Positions 1 to 8,423 of a stretch of 64,000 nucleotides of DNA are shown one piece after another. Location of the stretch: contig NZ_BCBA01000013.1 of NCBI RefSeq assembly GCF_001320245.1, positions 186,001 to 250,000 on the forward strand, written 5' to 3'. The position numbers and the translations under genes are program-made. This stretch comes from Pseudomonas sp. NBRC 111124. Its GTDB lineage: Bacteria > Pseudomonadota > Gammaproteobacteria > Pseudomonadales > Pseudomonadaceae. Each line of letters starts with the position of its first letter. Positions within the stretch are counted from its first letter, which is position 1. The notes beneath the pieces are model-generated. The model worked only from the letters and a program-made list of their open reading frames with translations. It did no database searches and had not been told where the DNA came from.

Positions 1-117
1 GGCCGATTCGTTGTAGAAGGTCTGCGCCAACTCGCACAGGGCTGTGTTGTTGCCCTGGTCGCGGATCTCGGCCTGGCATTCTTCGGCGAAGGCCTGTTGT
101 GCTGTCTTGTCGCTCAT
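1..117 (-). CDS. N-terminal fragment of an unidentified sugar-cluster protein (runs off the window)
   Basis: Only the first 39 codons are inside the window. They open at an ATG with a GAGG ribosome-binding site about eight bases upstream, and the frame is open to the edge. The gene lies 33 bases behind the reductase gene and points the same way, so it is probably the last visible member of the CDP-sugar operon. The N-terminus is polar and helical, with a short 'LAQTFYNESA' stretch. This is faintly like the start of the cephalosporin hydroxylase/rhamnosyl O-methyltransferase family often found in such clusters, but 39 residues do not support a firm call. Confidence 0.6.
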   Translation of the reverse strand, partial: MSDKTAQQAFAEECQAEIRDQGNNTALCELAQTFYNESA

Positions 118-150
118 GGGGTGCCTCTTGAAAGTGTTGGCCCGGCGGCT

Positions 151-1029
151 CTAGCGGCGCACGGGCTGGGCAGTGGATTGCAGCAGGTGTTGCAAACGGT
201 CGGTCACGGCCCAGAACGCCATTGGCTCGTGGGTCGGATACGGGTAGTGGCCAAGGTTCAGGTGCAGCTCGGCGCCGCGCTCGCGCAGGCGTTGCTCGAC
301 CAGGCTGCGCACCGCGACGGGCCGACCACTGGCGCAATTGACCACACCGGAAAATTCAGGATGCTGCAGCAGCGCAGCCAGTTGGCGCGCAGCGTCGGTA
401 ATCGACTGGAAATCGCGCAGTTGCTCGCCAGCGGACATGTCGAAGGTGGCCGCGCCGGCGTCGATGGCGCGGTCGAGCGCGGCCAACAGGCTGTTGGGGT
501 TCTGCCCTTCGCCATGCAAGTAGAACAGCCGCGCCCATTGCAGGGTAAACGGCTGATGCAGCTGAAGCGCCTGAAGGAACTGGTGCAGGCTGTGCTTGGC
601 CAAGCCATAGGGGTTGGCCGGGCGGGCTGCACACTGCTCGTCCAGCGGGCCACTCTGCATGCCGTACTCGAAGCAGGTGCCGGTCACCAACACCTGGCGT
701 ACGCCGGACTCGACCGCGTGCTTGATAAAGCGATAGTCGGCCATCAGGTTCTGCTCCAGGTGAAACAGCGCCTGGTAGTTGGGCAGCCCCGGCCAGGCCA
801 GGTGGGCAACGGCATCAACGCCGTCGACCCAGCTCGCGACCTGCTCTGCACCGGCCTGCTGCAGGTCGCCGGCAACGAACTGCACCTGATCGAACCACGG
901 CAGGGTGCGCGCACGCTGCTCATCACGGGCCAGTGCGCGCACGCTGCAACCCCGGGCCAGCAGCTCGGCCACCAGGTGGCGACCGACAAAGCCCGTGGCG
1001 CCGGTCACCAGCACATGCAGGGCGGTCAT
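151..1029 (-). CDS. NAD(P)-dependent sugar epimerase/reductase (extended SDR)
   Basis: A 292-residue Rossmann-fold protein of the NAD-dependent epimerase/dehydratase family. The dinucleotide motif GATGFVG is at residues 10-16 and the catalytic YxxxK pair is visible in 'NPYGLAKH'. In a cluster making CDP-4-keto-6-deoxyhexose derivatives, the usual role of the last SDR is to reduce the 4-keto group and finish the nucleotide sugar. That role is inferred from context; a 4-epimerase is possible. Its ATG overlaps the TGA of the upstream C-methyltransferase gene (ATGA), which suggests translational coupling. Length is normal for short 4-ketoreductases. Confidence 0.85.
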   Translation of the reverse strand: MTALHVLVTGATGFVGRHLVAELLARGCSVRALARDEQRARTLPWFDQVQFVAGDLQQAGAEQVASWVDGVDAVAHLAWPGLPNYQALFHLEQNLMADYRFIKHAVESGVRQVLVTGTCFEYGMQSGPLDEQCAARPANPYGLAKHSLHQFLQALQLHQPFTLQWARLFYLHGEGQNPNSLLAALDRAIDAGAATFDMSAGEQLRDFQSITDAARQLAALLQHPEFSGVVNCASGRPVAVRSLVEQRLRERGAELHLNLGHYPYPTHEPMAFWAVTDRLQHLLQSTAQPVRR

Positions 1030-2252
1030 AACACCGTCAGCTCAGGCACGGCGATGACGAACTGCCCGCCCCATTCGCGGATACCAGCTTGCTGTTCGCT
1101 GACCTCACGCAGCAGGTTCCACGGCAGTACCAGCACGTAGTCCGGCTGCTCCTCGGCCAGGCGCCCAGGCGCCACCACCGGGATACGGCTGCCGGGCAGG
1201 AACTTGCCCTGCTTGTGCGGGTTGGCGTCGGCCACCCAGGCCAGCAGGTCGGCCCTGACCCCGGCATAGTTGAGCAAGGTGTTGCCCTTGGCCGCAGCGC
1301 CATACCCGACCACGCGCTTCCCGGCAGCCTTGGCGTCGAGCAAGAAGCGCAACAGCTGCAACTTGATGCGCTCGGCGGCCGGGGCCAAGGTCGAGTAGAA
1401 ACCGGCGCTGCGCACACCCACATCCTCTTCCAGCGCCAGCAGGCTGGCGACCGTAGGCTCGATCGCCCGGCGCTGGCCATCGGCGCGCTGCACGAACACC
1501 CGTAGCGAACCGCCATGGGTCGGCAGCTCCTGCACGTCGAAGATTTCCAGGCCGTTGCGCTGACAGAGAATCTGCACCGCAGTCAGCGAGAGGTAGGAAT
1601 AGTGCTCGTGGTACAAGGTGTCGAACTGGTGCTCGGCGATCAGCGACAGCAAGTGGGGGAACTCGAAGGTGGCAACCCCCGCCGGCTTGAGCAAGGTAGC
1701 GAAACCACCGAGGAAATCATTGATGTCCGGCACATGGGCGAGCACGTTGTTGGCCGCCATCAGGTCAGCGCCCCAGCCTTCGCCGAGCAACTGCGCGGCC
1801 ACTTGGCGACCGAAGAATACCTCACGGATATCCAGGCCCTTGTCCCGCGCTGCATCGGCAGTGCTGCGGGTCGGCTCGACGCCCAGGCAAGGGATACCGC
1901 GCGCCGCCACGTACTGCAGCAGGTAACCATCGTTGGCGGCGATTTCCACCACACGGCTGTCGGTATTCAACGCAAACCGCTCGACCATGCTCGCCACGTA
2001 GGCCTGGGCATGGGCCAGCCAAGAGCTGGAAAAGGAGCTGAAATAGGCATAGTCGGCGTCGAACAGCTGCTCGGCGCGGGTGTAATCCTCGGTCTGCACC
2101 AGCCAGCACTGGTCGCATACCCCCACTTTCAGCGGCACCCACTGCTCGGCCTCGGCCAGTTGTTCGGGGCGCAGGTAAGCGTTGGAGGGCGGCGAGGTGC
2201 CCAGATCGATCAACGGCAGGTGCAGGGCGCTGCCACAACCACGGCAATTCAT
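1026..2252 (-). CDS. SAM-dependent sugar C-methyltransferase with N-terminal zinc-binding domain
   Basis: This 408-residue protein has the three-part architecture of NDP-hexose C-3 methyltransferases such as TylC3 and NovU. An N-terminal zinc-binding domain has Cys pairs at residues 3/6 and 46/49. A class I SAM fold has the motif VVEIAANDGY at 101-110. A C-terminal domain ends in a Rossmann-like half with 'KRVVGYGAAAKGNTLLNY'. The family methylates C-3 of a 4-keto-6-deoxy sugar. The frame stays open upstream of the chosen start, but the ATG at 2252 gives the canonical first Cys pair and an ATGA overlap with the epimerase gene. The substrate is inferred to be the CDP-4-keto-6-deoxyhexose made by the adjacent enzymes. 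Confidence 0.85.
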   Translation of the reverse strand: MNCRGCGSALHLPLIDLGTSPPSNAYLRPEQLAEAEQWVPLKVGVCDQCWLVQTEDYTRAEQLFDADYAYFSSFSSSWLAHAQAYVASMVERFALNTDSRVVEIAANDGYLLQYVAARGIPCLGVEPTRSTADAARDKGLDIREVFFGRQVAAQLLGEGWGADLMAANNVLAHVPDINDFLGGFATLLKPAGVATFEFPHLLSLIAEHQFDTLYHEHYSYLSLTAVQILCQRNGLEIFDVQELPTHGGSLRVFVQRADGQRRAIEPTVASLLALEEDVGVRSAGFYSTLAPAAERIKLQLLRFLLDAKAAGKRVVGYGAAAKGNTLLNYAGVRADLLAWVADANPHKQGKFLPGSRIPVVAPGRLAEEQPDYVLVLPWNLLREVSEQQAGIREWGGQFVIAVPELTVL

Positions 2253-2809
2253 ACGGTCACTCCGGTAAAGCGGTCGTCCAGCCAAGGATGCATCGCATCC
2301 CGGGCCGAGAGGTTGATCACGGGCAACGGCCAGGCAATGGCCAGGCGCGGGTCGAGCACCGAAAGCCCGCCCTCGTGCTCCGGGGCGTAGTCGGCGCTGT
2401 GCAGGTAAAGCAGCTCGGCATCCTCGCTCAAGGCCTGGAAGCCGTGGGCGAAACCGGCAGGCACCAGCAGGCTGCTGCCCTCCCCGGCCTTGAGGTGTTC
2501 GGCGTGCCATTGCAGAAAAGTCGGCGACCCGGTGCGCAGGTCGACCACCACATCCCATACCTCACCGCGCAGGCAAGTGATGTACTTGCTCTCCGGCTGC
2601 GGCCCGGCTTGGTAGTGCAGGCCTCTCACGCTGCCACGCTCGCGGGTCAGCGAGCGATTGATCTGCCGGATGTGGAACGGCGCGCCGAAATGCTCCAGGC
2701 TGTCTTCACAGTACAACCGGGCAAAGGCGCCCCGGTCATCCTCGACACGGCGGTGCTCGATGCGAGCCAGGCCCGCCAGCGGCAAGGGGTGCAGGGCGTA
2801 CTGGCTCAC
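2249..2809 (-). CDS. dTDP-4-dehydrorhamnose 3,5-epimerase family protein (RmlC-like)
   Basis: A 186-residue cupin-fold sugar epimerase. It carries the family signatures RGLHYQ (residues 62-67, including the catalytic His), 'VVVDLRTGSPTF' and 'VPAGFAHGFQ'. Such enzymes epimerise C-3 and/or C-5 of 4-keto-6-deoxyhexoses. No rmlA, rmlB or rmlD lies beside it, and the cassette makes CDP-glucose derivatives, so the substrate is probably CDP-linked rather than dTDP-linked. It starts with GTG. The start overlaps the dehydratase stop (GTGA) and its own stop overlaps the methyltransferase start (ATGA), so it sits in a chain of coupled genes. Confidence 0.88.
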   Translation of the reverse strand: MSQYALHPLPLAGLARIEHRRVEDDRGAFARLYCEDSLEHFGAPFHIRQINRSLTRERGSVRGLHYQAGPQPESKYITCLRGEVWDVVVDLRTGSPTFLQWHAEHLKAGEGSSLLVPAGFAHGFQALSEDAELLYLHSADYAPEHEGGLSVLDPRLAIAWPLPVINLSARDAMHPWLDDRFTGVTV

Positions 2810-3888
2810 AGCGACTCCCGGTACAGGCTCAGCTGGGTCAGGCTGACCGCGCGCATGTCCATGCCTTTACGCCAGGCCAGGTGCCAACCCAGGGTCTGTG
2901 CGAGGCATTCGTTGAGCGTCCAGCGCGGGCGCCAGCCGAGCAGTTGGCGTGCGCGCGCGCTGTCCAGGCGCAACAGCCCGGCTTCGTGCAGCTCGCTCTT
3001 CTGAAATTCGACACCCGGCGCCTGGGGCCATTGACCGGCCAGCAGCTGGACCACTTCGCCGACGCTGCACATGTCGTCATCGCCAGGGCCGAAGTTCCAC
3101 GCACCGGCGTAGCGCTGGCCCTGTTCGTACAGGCCGGCGGCCAGCAGCAGGTAACCTGCCAGCGGCTCCAGGGCGTGCTGCCACGGGCGCACCGCCTGGG
3201 GGAAGCGCAAGGTCACCGGCTCACCTGCCGACCACGCCTTGAGCACATCGGGGATCAGCCGCTCAGGGGAGAAGTCGCCGCCGCCGAGCACGTTACCGGC
3301 ACGCGCAGTGGCCAGGCTCAGGCCATGCTCGGCATGCCGCTCGGCTGGGAAGAACGAGGCCGCGTACGACTGCGCGAGGATTTCGCAGCAGGCCTTGCTG
3401 CTGCTGTAGGGGTCGTGCCCGCCGAGCGCCTCGTTCTCGCGGTACGGCCAGGACCACTCCTGGTTGGCGTAGACCTTGTCGGTGGTGACCACCACGCAGG
3501 CGCGCACGCCGCCGACCTGGCGAATGGCCTCGAGCAGGTTGAGGGTGCCCATGACGTTGGTCGAGTAGGTGCCCAACGGGTCGCGATAACCTTCGCGCAC
3601 CAGCGGCTGTGCCGCCAGGTGCAGGACGATTTCCGGCTGCACTTCGGCGACCAGTTCCAGCAGCACGCCGAGGTCGCGCACGTCGCCACGGCGGTCATCG
3701 ATGCCCTCACCCACCCGCGCCAGTTCGAACAAGCTCGGCTCGGTGGACGGATCGAGGGCGAAGCCGGTGACCTGCGCGCCCATGCTTTGCAGCCAGAGCA
3801 CCAGCCAGCTGCCTTTGAAACCCGTGTGGCCGGTGACCAGAACGCGCTTGCCAGCCCAGAACGCCGGGCTCAGCCCCATTGCTTCCAT
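2806..3888 (-). CDS. rfbG: CDP-glucose 4,6-dehydratase
   Basis: A 360-residue extended SDR that converts CDP-glucose to CDP-4-keto-6-deoxyglucose. The family motif TGHTGFKG is at residues 19-26, and '[10 protein letters not shown]' and the YxxxK site in '[11 protein letters not shown]' are clear. An ATG 21 bases further upstream is possible. The ATG at 3888 is preferred because GGGGAGG lies five bases before it. That start falls inside the last codons of rfbF, a 19-base overlap. It is the second enzyme of the cassette. Confidence 0.93.
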   Translation of the reverse strand: MEAMGLSPAFWAGKRVLVTGHTGFKGSWLVLWLQSMGAQVTGFALDPSTEPSLFELARVGEGIDDRRGDVRDLGVLLELVAEVQPEIVLHLAAQPLVREGYRDPLGTYSTNVMGTLNLLEAIRQVGGVRACVVVTTDKVYANQEWSWPYRENEALGGHDPYSSSKACCEILAQSYAASFFPAERHAEHGLSLATARAGNVLGGGDFSPERLIPDVLKAWSAGEPVTLRFPQAVRPWQHALEPLAGYLLLAAGLYEQGQRYAGAWNFGPGDDDMCSVGEVVQLLAGQWPQAPGVEFQKSELHEAGLLRLDSARARQLLGWRPRWTLNECLAQTLGWHLAWRKGMDMRAVSLTQLSLYRESL

Positions 3889-4643
3889 GGGGCCTCCCCG
3901 CTGCTCCACAGTTGCTCCAAGTGGTTCTTGTCGCGCAGGGTGTCCATTGGATGCCAGAAACCATCATGCTCGAACGACATCAACTGGCCTTCATCCGCCA
4001 AGGTGATCAGCGGCTCGTTTTCCCACGGCATGGCGTCGTCAGCGATGTACCCAATGACTTTGGGCGACAGCACGAAGAAACCGCCATTGATCCAGCCACC
4101 ATCACCGCGCGGCTTCTCACTGAACCCCCGGACCAGGTTGCCTTCGCGCTTCAAGGCGCCGTAGCGCCCAGGGGGCTGTACGGCAGTGACCGTGGCCAGC
4201 TTGCCGTGGCCGCGATGAAAGTCCACCAACGCACCAATGTTCAGGTCCGACACGCCGTCGCCGTAGGTGAAGCAGAACGCTTGTTCGTCTTCCACGTACT
4301 TGGCGACACGACGCAGGCGGCCACCGGTCATGGTTTCATCACCGGTATCCACCAGCGTCACGCGCCATGGCTCGCTGTAGTTCTGGTGCACGTCCATGCG
4401 GTTGGCGCGCATGTCGAAGGTGACGTCGGAGGTGTGCAGGAAGTAGTTGGCGAAGAAATCCTTGATCGCGTAGCCCTTGTAGCCCAGGCAGATCACGAAG
4501 TCATGGATGCCATGCGCCGAGTACTGCTTCATGATGTGCCAAAGAATTGGCTTGCCACCGATTTCGATCATGGGTTTGGGCTTGAGGTGCGACTCTTCGC
4601 TGATCCGCGTGCCGAGCCCACCCGCCAGAATGACTGCCTTCAT
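3870..4643 (-). CDS. rfbF: Glucose-1-phosphate cytidylyltransferase
   Basis: A 257-residue nucleotidyltransferase that makes CDP-glucose from CTP and glucose-1-phosphate. The N-terminal signature GGLGTR is at residues 8-13, followed by '[13 protein letters not shown]', a metal-binding 'YGDGVSD', and a C-terminal '[11 protein letters not shown]' typical of RfbF. An ATG four codons upstream is in frame, but GAGGA precedes the second ATG at good spacing, so 4643 is taken as the start. It is the first gene of the cassette and sets CDP as the nucleotide carrier for the downstream enzymes. Confidence 0.94.
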   Translation of the reverse strand: MKAVILAGGLGTRISEESHLKPKPMIEIGGKPILWHIMKQYSAHGIHDFVICLGYKGYAIKDFFANYFLHTSDVTFDMRANRMDVHQNYSEPWRVTLVDTGDETMTGGRLRRVAKYVEDEQAFCFTYGDGVSDLNIGALVDFHRGHGKLATVTAVQPPGRYGALKREGNLVRGFSEKPRGDGGWINGGFFVLSPKVIGYIADDAMPWENEPLITLADEGQLMSFEHDGFWHPMDTLRDKNHLEQLWSSGEAPWKQWG

Positions 4644-4741
4644 CGATTTCCTCATGCACTACACGCCCCCGGCACCGCCAGGGCGAAGGATTTATGGCGA
4701 TATCGAGGTTCACTGCAGGAAATGCGCCAATCTGCACAAAT

Positions 4742-4768
4742 GACTGGGGCCGCATTGCGGCCCCAGTC
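4742..4768 (-). terminator. Hairpin after the large glycosyltransferase gene
   Basis: A perfect 12-bp stem with a 3-base loop begins 15 bases after the stop of the glycosyltransferase gene. The T-tract on the leftward strand is weak (CATTTG). It probably ends transcription of the glycosyltransferase gene and separates it from rfbF. The rest of the 139-base gap holds no further gene. Confidence 0.6.
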
Positions 4769-4782
4769 TCATCAAGCGGACT

Positions 4783-7700
4783 TCAGTCAGCCAACCAGCC
4801 CCACTCCCAATGCCGCAGGTTGTCATCACGCAGCACGAAATCGCGCATCACCGCCTCGCGCAGCTCATCGCCCATGCGGTAGCTGGCGGCCGGGTCCGCC
4901 AGGTGCGAGCGGATCGCCTGCAACCACTCCTCGGTACTGTTCCCGTACACCCGGGTACACGGCAGGTAGCCGCGGTAGGCCTCGGTGTCGGTGCAGATGG
5001 TCGGGTAGCCGCAGGCGCCATATTCCAGCAGCCGCAGGTTGCTCTTGCAGTCGTTGAAGATGTGGAACTCCAGCGGTGCCAGGGCAAGGTCGAGGTTCAG
5101 GCTGGCCAGCTTGGCCGGGTAAAGCGCCAGCGGTACGCCCGGGTGGTACTCGTGGATGTACGGCTTGAGCGCCTCCGGGCACATGCCGAAGAACACCCAT
5201 TCCACTTCGTCAGCCAGTTCGCGCACCACCTGGGCGATGATTTCCAGGTCGCCACTGTGGCTGGTGCCACCCCCCCAGCCGACCCGCGGCTTGCTGGACG
5301 TGCCGCGGCGGCTGACCGGCAGGCCGGTCCACAGGTGCGGGGCGAGCATGTTCGGCACCACACGGATGTCGCTGTGCATGTCCGCCAAGGCATTGGCCAG
5401 CGCCTGGGTAGTCACCACCAGGCGGTCGCACAGGCTGATACCGCGGCGCAGGTGCTGCTCGATGTCGGCCGGTTTGTTGCGCGCATGGGTGTTTTTCTTC
5501 GGCGCACTGAGCACATAGTCGTCGATCTCGAAGACACGCCGGGCGTTTGAGAACCGCGCGATACGCTCGATATCACGCACCGAGTCATCGTTGTGGCGCA
5601 GCTGCAGGATGATCACGTCCGGATCCATCCGCGCCAACTGGACCACGGTCGGCGACTCGTAGGCCACCCGACCGACCACGCGCCCTGCGGCCTCCAGTTG
5701 CTTGAACGGTTGCTCGACGCGGTAGTGACCGACGGCACTGTCATTGATCGGCAGCCCTAATACCGACGGCAATGCGCGGGCGCACAGCGGGTTCCAGCTG
5801 CCGCGCAGACTCGGTTCGAGGCTGAAGTCAGCGGTGGCCAGGCCCAGGTTGGGGTTGTAGGCAGGATCGCGGATCACCTTGCTCAGCCAGCGCTCGCAGA
5901 AGACCTTCTGCTGTTCGAGCAGAGCATCCTGATCGAGGCCATCGCGCACGGCCGGCACTTCGCGCTTGAGCAGCACGGCGTAAGGCGTACCGACCACCAG
6001 GTAACCCTGACTACCGGCGCGCAGGCACAGGTCGAGCTCAGCCATGCCCTGGCTCAGTGGTTGCGCGCCCAGCCCACCCAGTTCGTCGAACACCGCTTTG
6101 CGCACCAGCAGGCAATCGCCGCCGACGGCGCTCCAGTCCTGAACCACCTGCAAGCGCTGCAAATAGCCGCGCGACTCGGCGGCCTCACCGGCAAAGGCCA
6201 GGCCCGCCACGCTTGAGACACCCAGCACCCTGCCTGCCTCGACCACCCGCCCCTGAGCATCGATCAGCTTGGCACCGACCACCGCCACTTCAGGGCGCTG
6301 GGCATGTTGCAGCAACTCGCCCAGCCACTGGCCGTCAAACACCTGCACGCTGGCATCGAGCAGCAGCAGGTAGTCACCGCGCGCCTGGCTGGCGGCAGCG
6401 TCAATCAACTGACTGCGCGCATCGCCGAGTGCGCGGACCACGCGCAGCATGCCCACACCCAGTTCACCCATGGCCTGCAGCCAGGCTGCCATGTCTGCTC
6501 CGACCTCGCGCCCGGCGACCATCAGCACTTCGTAATGGCTATAGACCGTGCGCTCGATCACCCCCTCGACACAGGCCTGCAGGCTGGCCAGGTCGTTACC
6601 GACCGGTACGATGATCGACACCAGCGGGCTGTCGCCATGCAGGTAGTCGACCCGATTGAGCAGCGCCAGGTCGTCGTGGCGGATGTCGTGCGCCACGCCC
6701 AGGCGGTGCAGGTGCGCGGCCAGCACCGGCGCGCTCTGGGCAATGACATCGGGCTGCGACAACCACTGGGCGAAGCTGAACGCCGACTGCACCTGAATCT
6801 CGGCGATGTGCTCGATCACCTGAGGGCCACGGGTCTCGACCAGGCGCCAGAGCAGGTCATGGGGAGCCAGTTCGGTGAAACCGCTGTCGAAGCCGCCAAG
6901 GTCGAGAATCGCCTCACGGGAAAAAGCCAGGGTGCGGCCGACATAGGGGTAGCTGCGCAGCAGGTCGAGGTTGAAGTCAGGCTTGAAGACCGGCTCGCCC
7001 GGCTGCTCGTCAATCCAGGCGCCTTCGTCGCTGTAGGCGCAAGCCAGGCCGGGGAATACGGCCGCACGCTCGGCCAGCAGCAGTACCGCTGACTCGCCCA
7101 GACGGTCGCCGGCGCGCAACAGGTAGATCCAGTCGGCATCGTGCAGCGACGCCAGGAGCTGGTTCAACTGTTGAGGCCAGTCGCTTTGCAGCGGCTGGTG
7201 CATCAGGGGAATCTGGCTGGCCGGGACGTCATCGCCCAGCACGACACAGGCATGCACCGGGTACAGTTGCGCGGCCAGGCTGTCGAGGGTCCGTTGCAGG
7301 GCAAGGGCATCACCGTCGACATCCAGCACCACCGGCACGATGCGCGGCTGCTGCGGCCAGGCGGCGATGGCCTGCGGCAGCAGGCCGCGCTGCACGTCAC
7401 TGAAGCGGCGCGCCGCCAGCCACTGCTGATACAGCTCGGCGTAGCTCTCGCAGTCACTGCCGACCCGGCCGCCCAGGCGGGTCTGCCAGTTGCTGATGAT
7501 CCTCGCCACGCATAATTCCTGCCACTGGCGCGGTTGCTCCTGCGCCTCGGTCAGCGGGACATAGCGCACCCAGCCGCTGGCCGGTGCCGCTTCACCGCTG
7601 CGTGCGGCGAGCATCTGCATCATCCAGCGCCATTCCTGCGGCGCCCCTTGCACCACCGCCTCCTGCTTGCTCAGGCGCTGCGGATGCAGGCGCTCGATAA

Positions 7701-8349
7701 GGCCGGGCTCACTGAGCATGATCATGTTGCCACGGCGCATCAGGCAGGCGAACAGCGCCAGGTCCAGCAGCGCGACAAAGCTCAGGCCATCGCCGGTCAG
7801 CGCCTGCAGCCATTGCAGAGCCTGATCGCGGCGCATCAGCGCTGCCGAGAAATTGCCGAGGAAGTTCACCGGGCGGCCGTCGAGCATCGCCAGCATGTCT
7901 TCGCCCTTGAACAGGCTGTCGACGTTGGCGAAGCGCGCATTGGCAATACGCATCGGCAGGATGAAATTATTCTCGTCGCACAATACACGCTGCGACAGCA
8001 CCAGGCCGACTTCCTCATGCCTGTGCAGAGCCTCAGCCTGGTGCGCCACACACTGCGGGAACAACCGGTCGTCGTCGCACAGCACCTTGACCAGCTCGCC
8101 ACGGGCCAGCTCCACGGCCCGCAGCAGGTTGCCGACAAAGCCCAGGTGCCGGGCATTGCGTACATAGCGCACACGCGGCTCATCCACGAGCGCGTTAACG
8201 GTCGCCTCGATCTCCTCGCTTTCGCTGTCATCGCAGACCAGTACCTCCAGTGCATCGTAGGTCTGGCCTAGTGCGCTTTGCAGGGCCATGGCAAAGAACC
8301 GCGGGCGGTAGGCGGGGATGACGATACTGACGAGAGGCTTTTCGTTCAC
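4783..8349 (-). CDS. Large multi-domain glycosyltransferase, probable flagellin glycosyltransferase
   Basis: An 1188-residue cytoplasmic protein built from several glycosyltransferase modules. An N-terminal GT2 domain (about residues 1-230) has 'PLVSIVIPAYRPRFF' and a DxD-like 'LCDDDR'. A second, degenerate GT-A-like segment lies around 340-560. A third GT2 domain (about 580-860) has 'PLVSIIVPVGNDL'. A C-terminal GT-B type domain (about 900-1180) has 'GWGGGTSHSGD' and the donor-site-like 'LRLLEYGACGYPTI'. It lies between flgL and the sugar cassette, where other pseudomonads keep flagellin glycosyltransferases of about 1000-1200 residues (Fgt1/Fgt2 of P. syringae). The start is the GTG at 8349 with AAGG upstream; further upstream the frame runs into the flgL terminator. 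The acceptor is inferred. Confidence 0.82.
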   Translation of the reverse strand: MNEKPLVSIVIPAYRPRFFAMALQSALGQTYDALEVLVCDDSESEEIEATVNALVDEPRVRYVRNARHLGFVGNLLRAVELARGELVKVLCDDDRLFPQCVAHQAEALHRHEEVGLVLSQRVLCDENNFILPMRIANARFANVDSLFKGEDMLAMLDGRPVNFLGNFSAALMRRDQALQWLQALTGDGLSFVALLDLALFACLMRRGNMIMLSEPGLIERLHPQRLSKQEAVVQGAPQEWRWMMQMLAARSGEAAPASGWVRYVPLTEAQEQPRQWQELCVARIISNWQTRLGGRVGSDCESYAELYQQWLAARRFSDVQRGLLPQAIAAWPQQPRIVPVVLDVDGDALALQRTLDSLAAQLYPVHACVVLGDDVPASQIPLMHQPLQSDWPQQLNQLLASLHDADWIYLLRAGDRLGESAVLLLAERAAVFPGLACAYSDEGAWIDEQPGEPVFKPDFNLDLLRSYPYVGRTLAFSREAILDLGGFDSGFTELAPHDLLWRLVETRGPQVIEHIAEIQVQSAFSFAQWLSQPDVIAQSAPVLAAHLHRLGVAHDIRHDDLALLNRVDYLHGDSPLVSIIVPVGNDLASLQACVEGVIERTVYSHYEVLMVAGREVGADMAAWLQAMGELGVGMLRVVRALGDARSQLIDAAASQARGDYLLLLDASVQVFDGQWLGELLQHAQRPEVAVVGAKLIDAQGRVVEAGRVLGVSSVAGLAFAGEAAESRGYLQRLQVVQDWSAVGGDCLLVRKAVFDELGGLGAQPLSQGMAELDLCLRAGSQGYLVVGTPYAVLLKREVPAVRDGLDQDALLEQQKVFCERWLSKVIRDPAYNPNLGLATADFSLEPSLRGSWNPLCARALPSVLGLPINDSAVGHYRVEQPFKQLEAAGRVVGRVAYESPTVVQLARMDPDVIILQLRHNDDSVRDIERIARFSNARRVFEIDDYVLSAPKKNTHARNKPADIEQHLRRGISLCDRLVVTTQALANALADMHSDIRVVPNMLAPHLWTGLPVSRRGTSSKPRVGWGGGTSHSGDLEIIAQVVRELADEVEWVFFGMCPEALKPYIHEYHPGVPLALYPAKLASLNLDLALAPLEFHIFNDCKSNLRLLEYGACGYPTICTDTEAYRGYLPCTRVYGNSTEEWLQAIRSHLADPAASYRMGDELREAVMRDFVLRDDNLRHWEWGWLAD

Positions 8350-8363
8350 GTTGACGACCTTGC

Positions 8364-8400
8364 AAAAAAAAGTGCGCCGCACCTGACGGTGACGGCGCAC
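8364..8400 (-). terminator. Rho-independent terminator of the flgF-flgL operon
   Basis: An 8-bp GC-rich stem (GTGCGCCG and CGGCGCAC) with a 13-base loop is followed on the leftward strand by eight T residues. It begins 24 bases after the flgL stop and lies between flgL and the glycosyltransferase start. It marks the end of the flagellar operon, so the glycosyltransferase gene probably has its own promoter or depends on readthrough. Confidence 0.85.
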
Positions 8401-8423
8401 GATTGGCTACGCACGCAGCGTTA

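Noticed and set aside
2253..2558. A longer N-terminus for the C-methyltransferase
   Set aside because: The extra 102 codons overlap the epimerase gene in another frame and are Arg/Pro/Gly-rich noise. The start at 2252 gives the first zinc Cys pair and an ATGA overlap.
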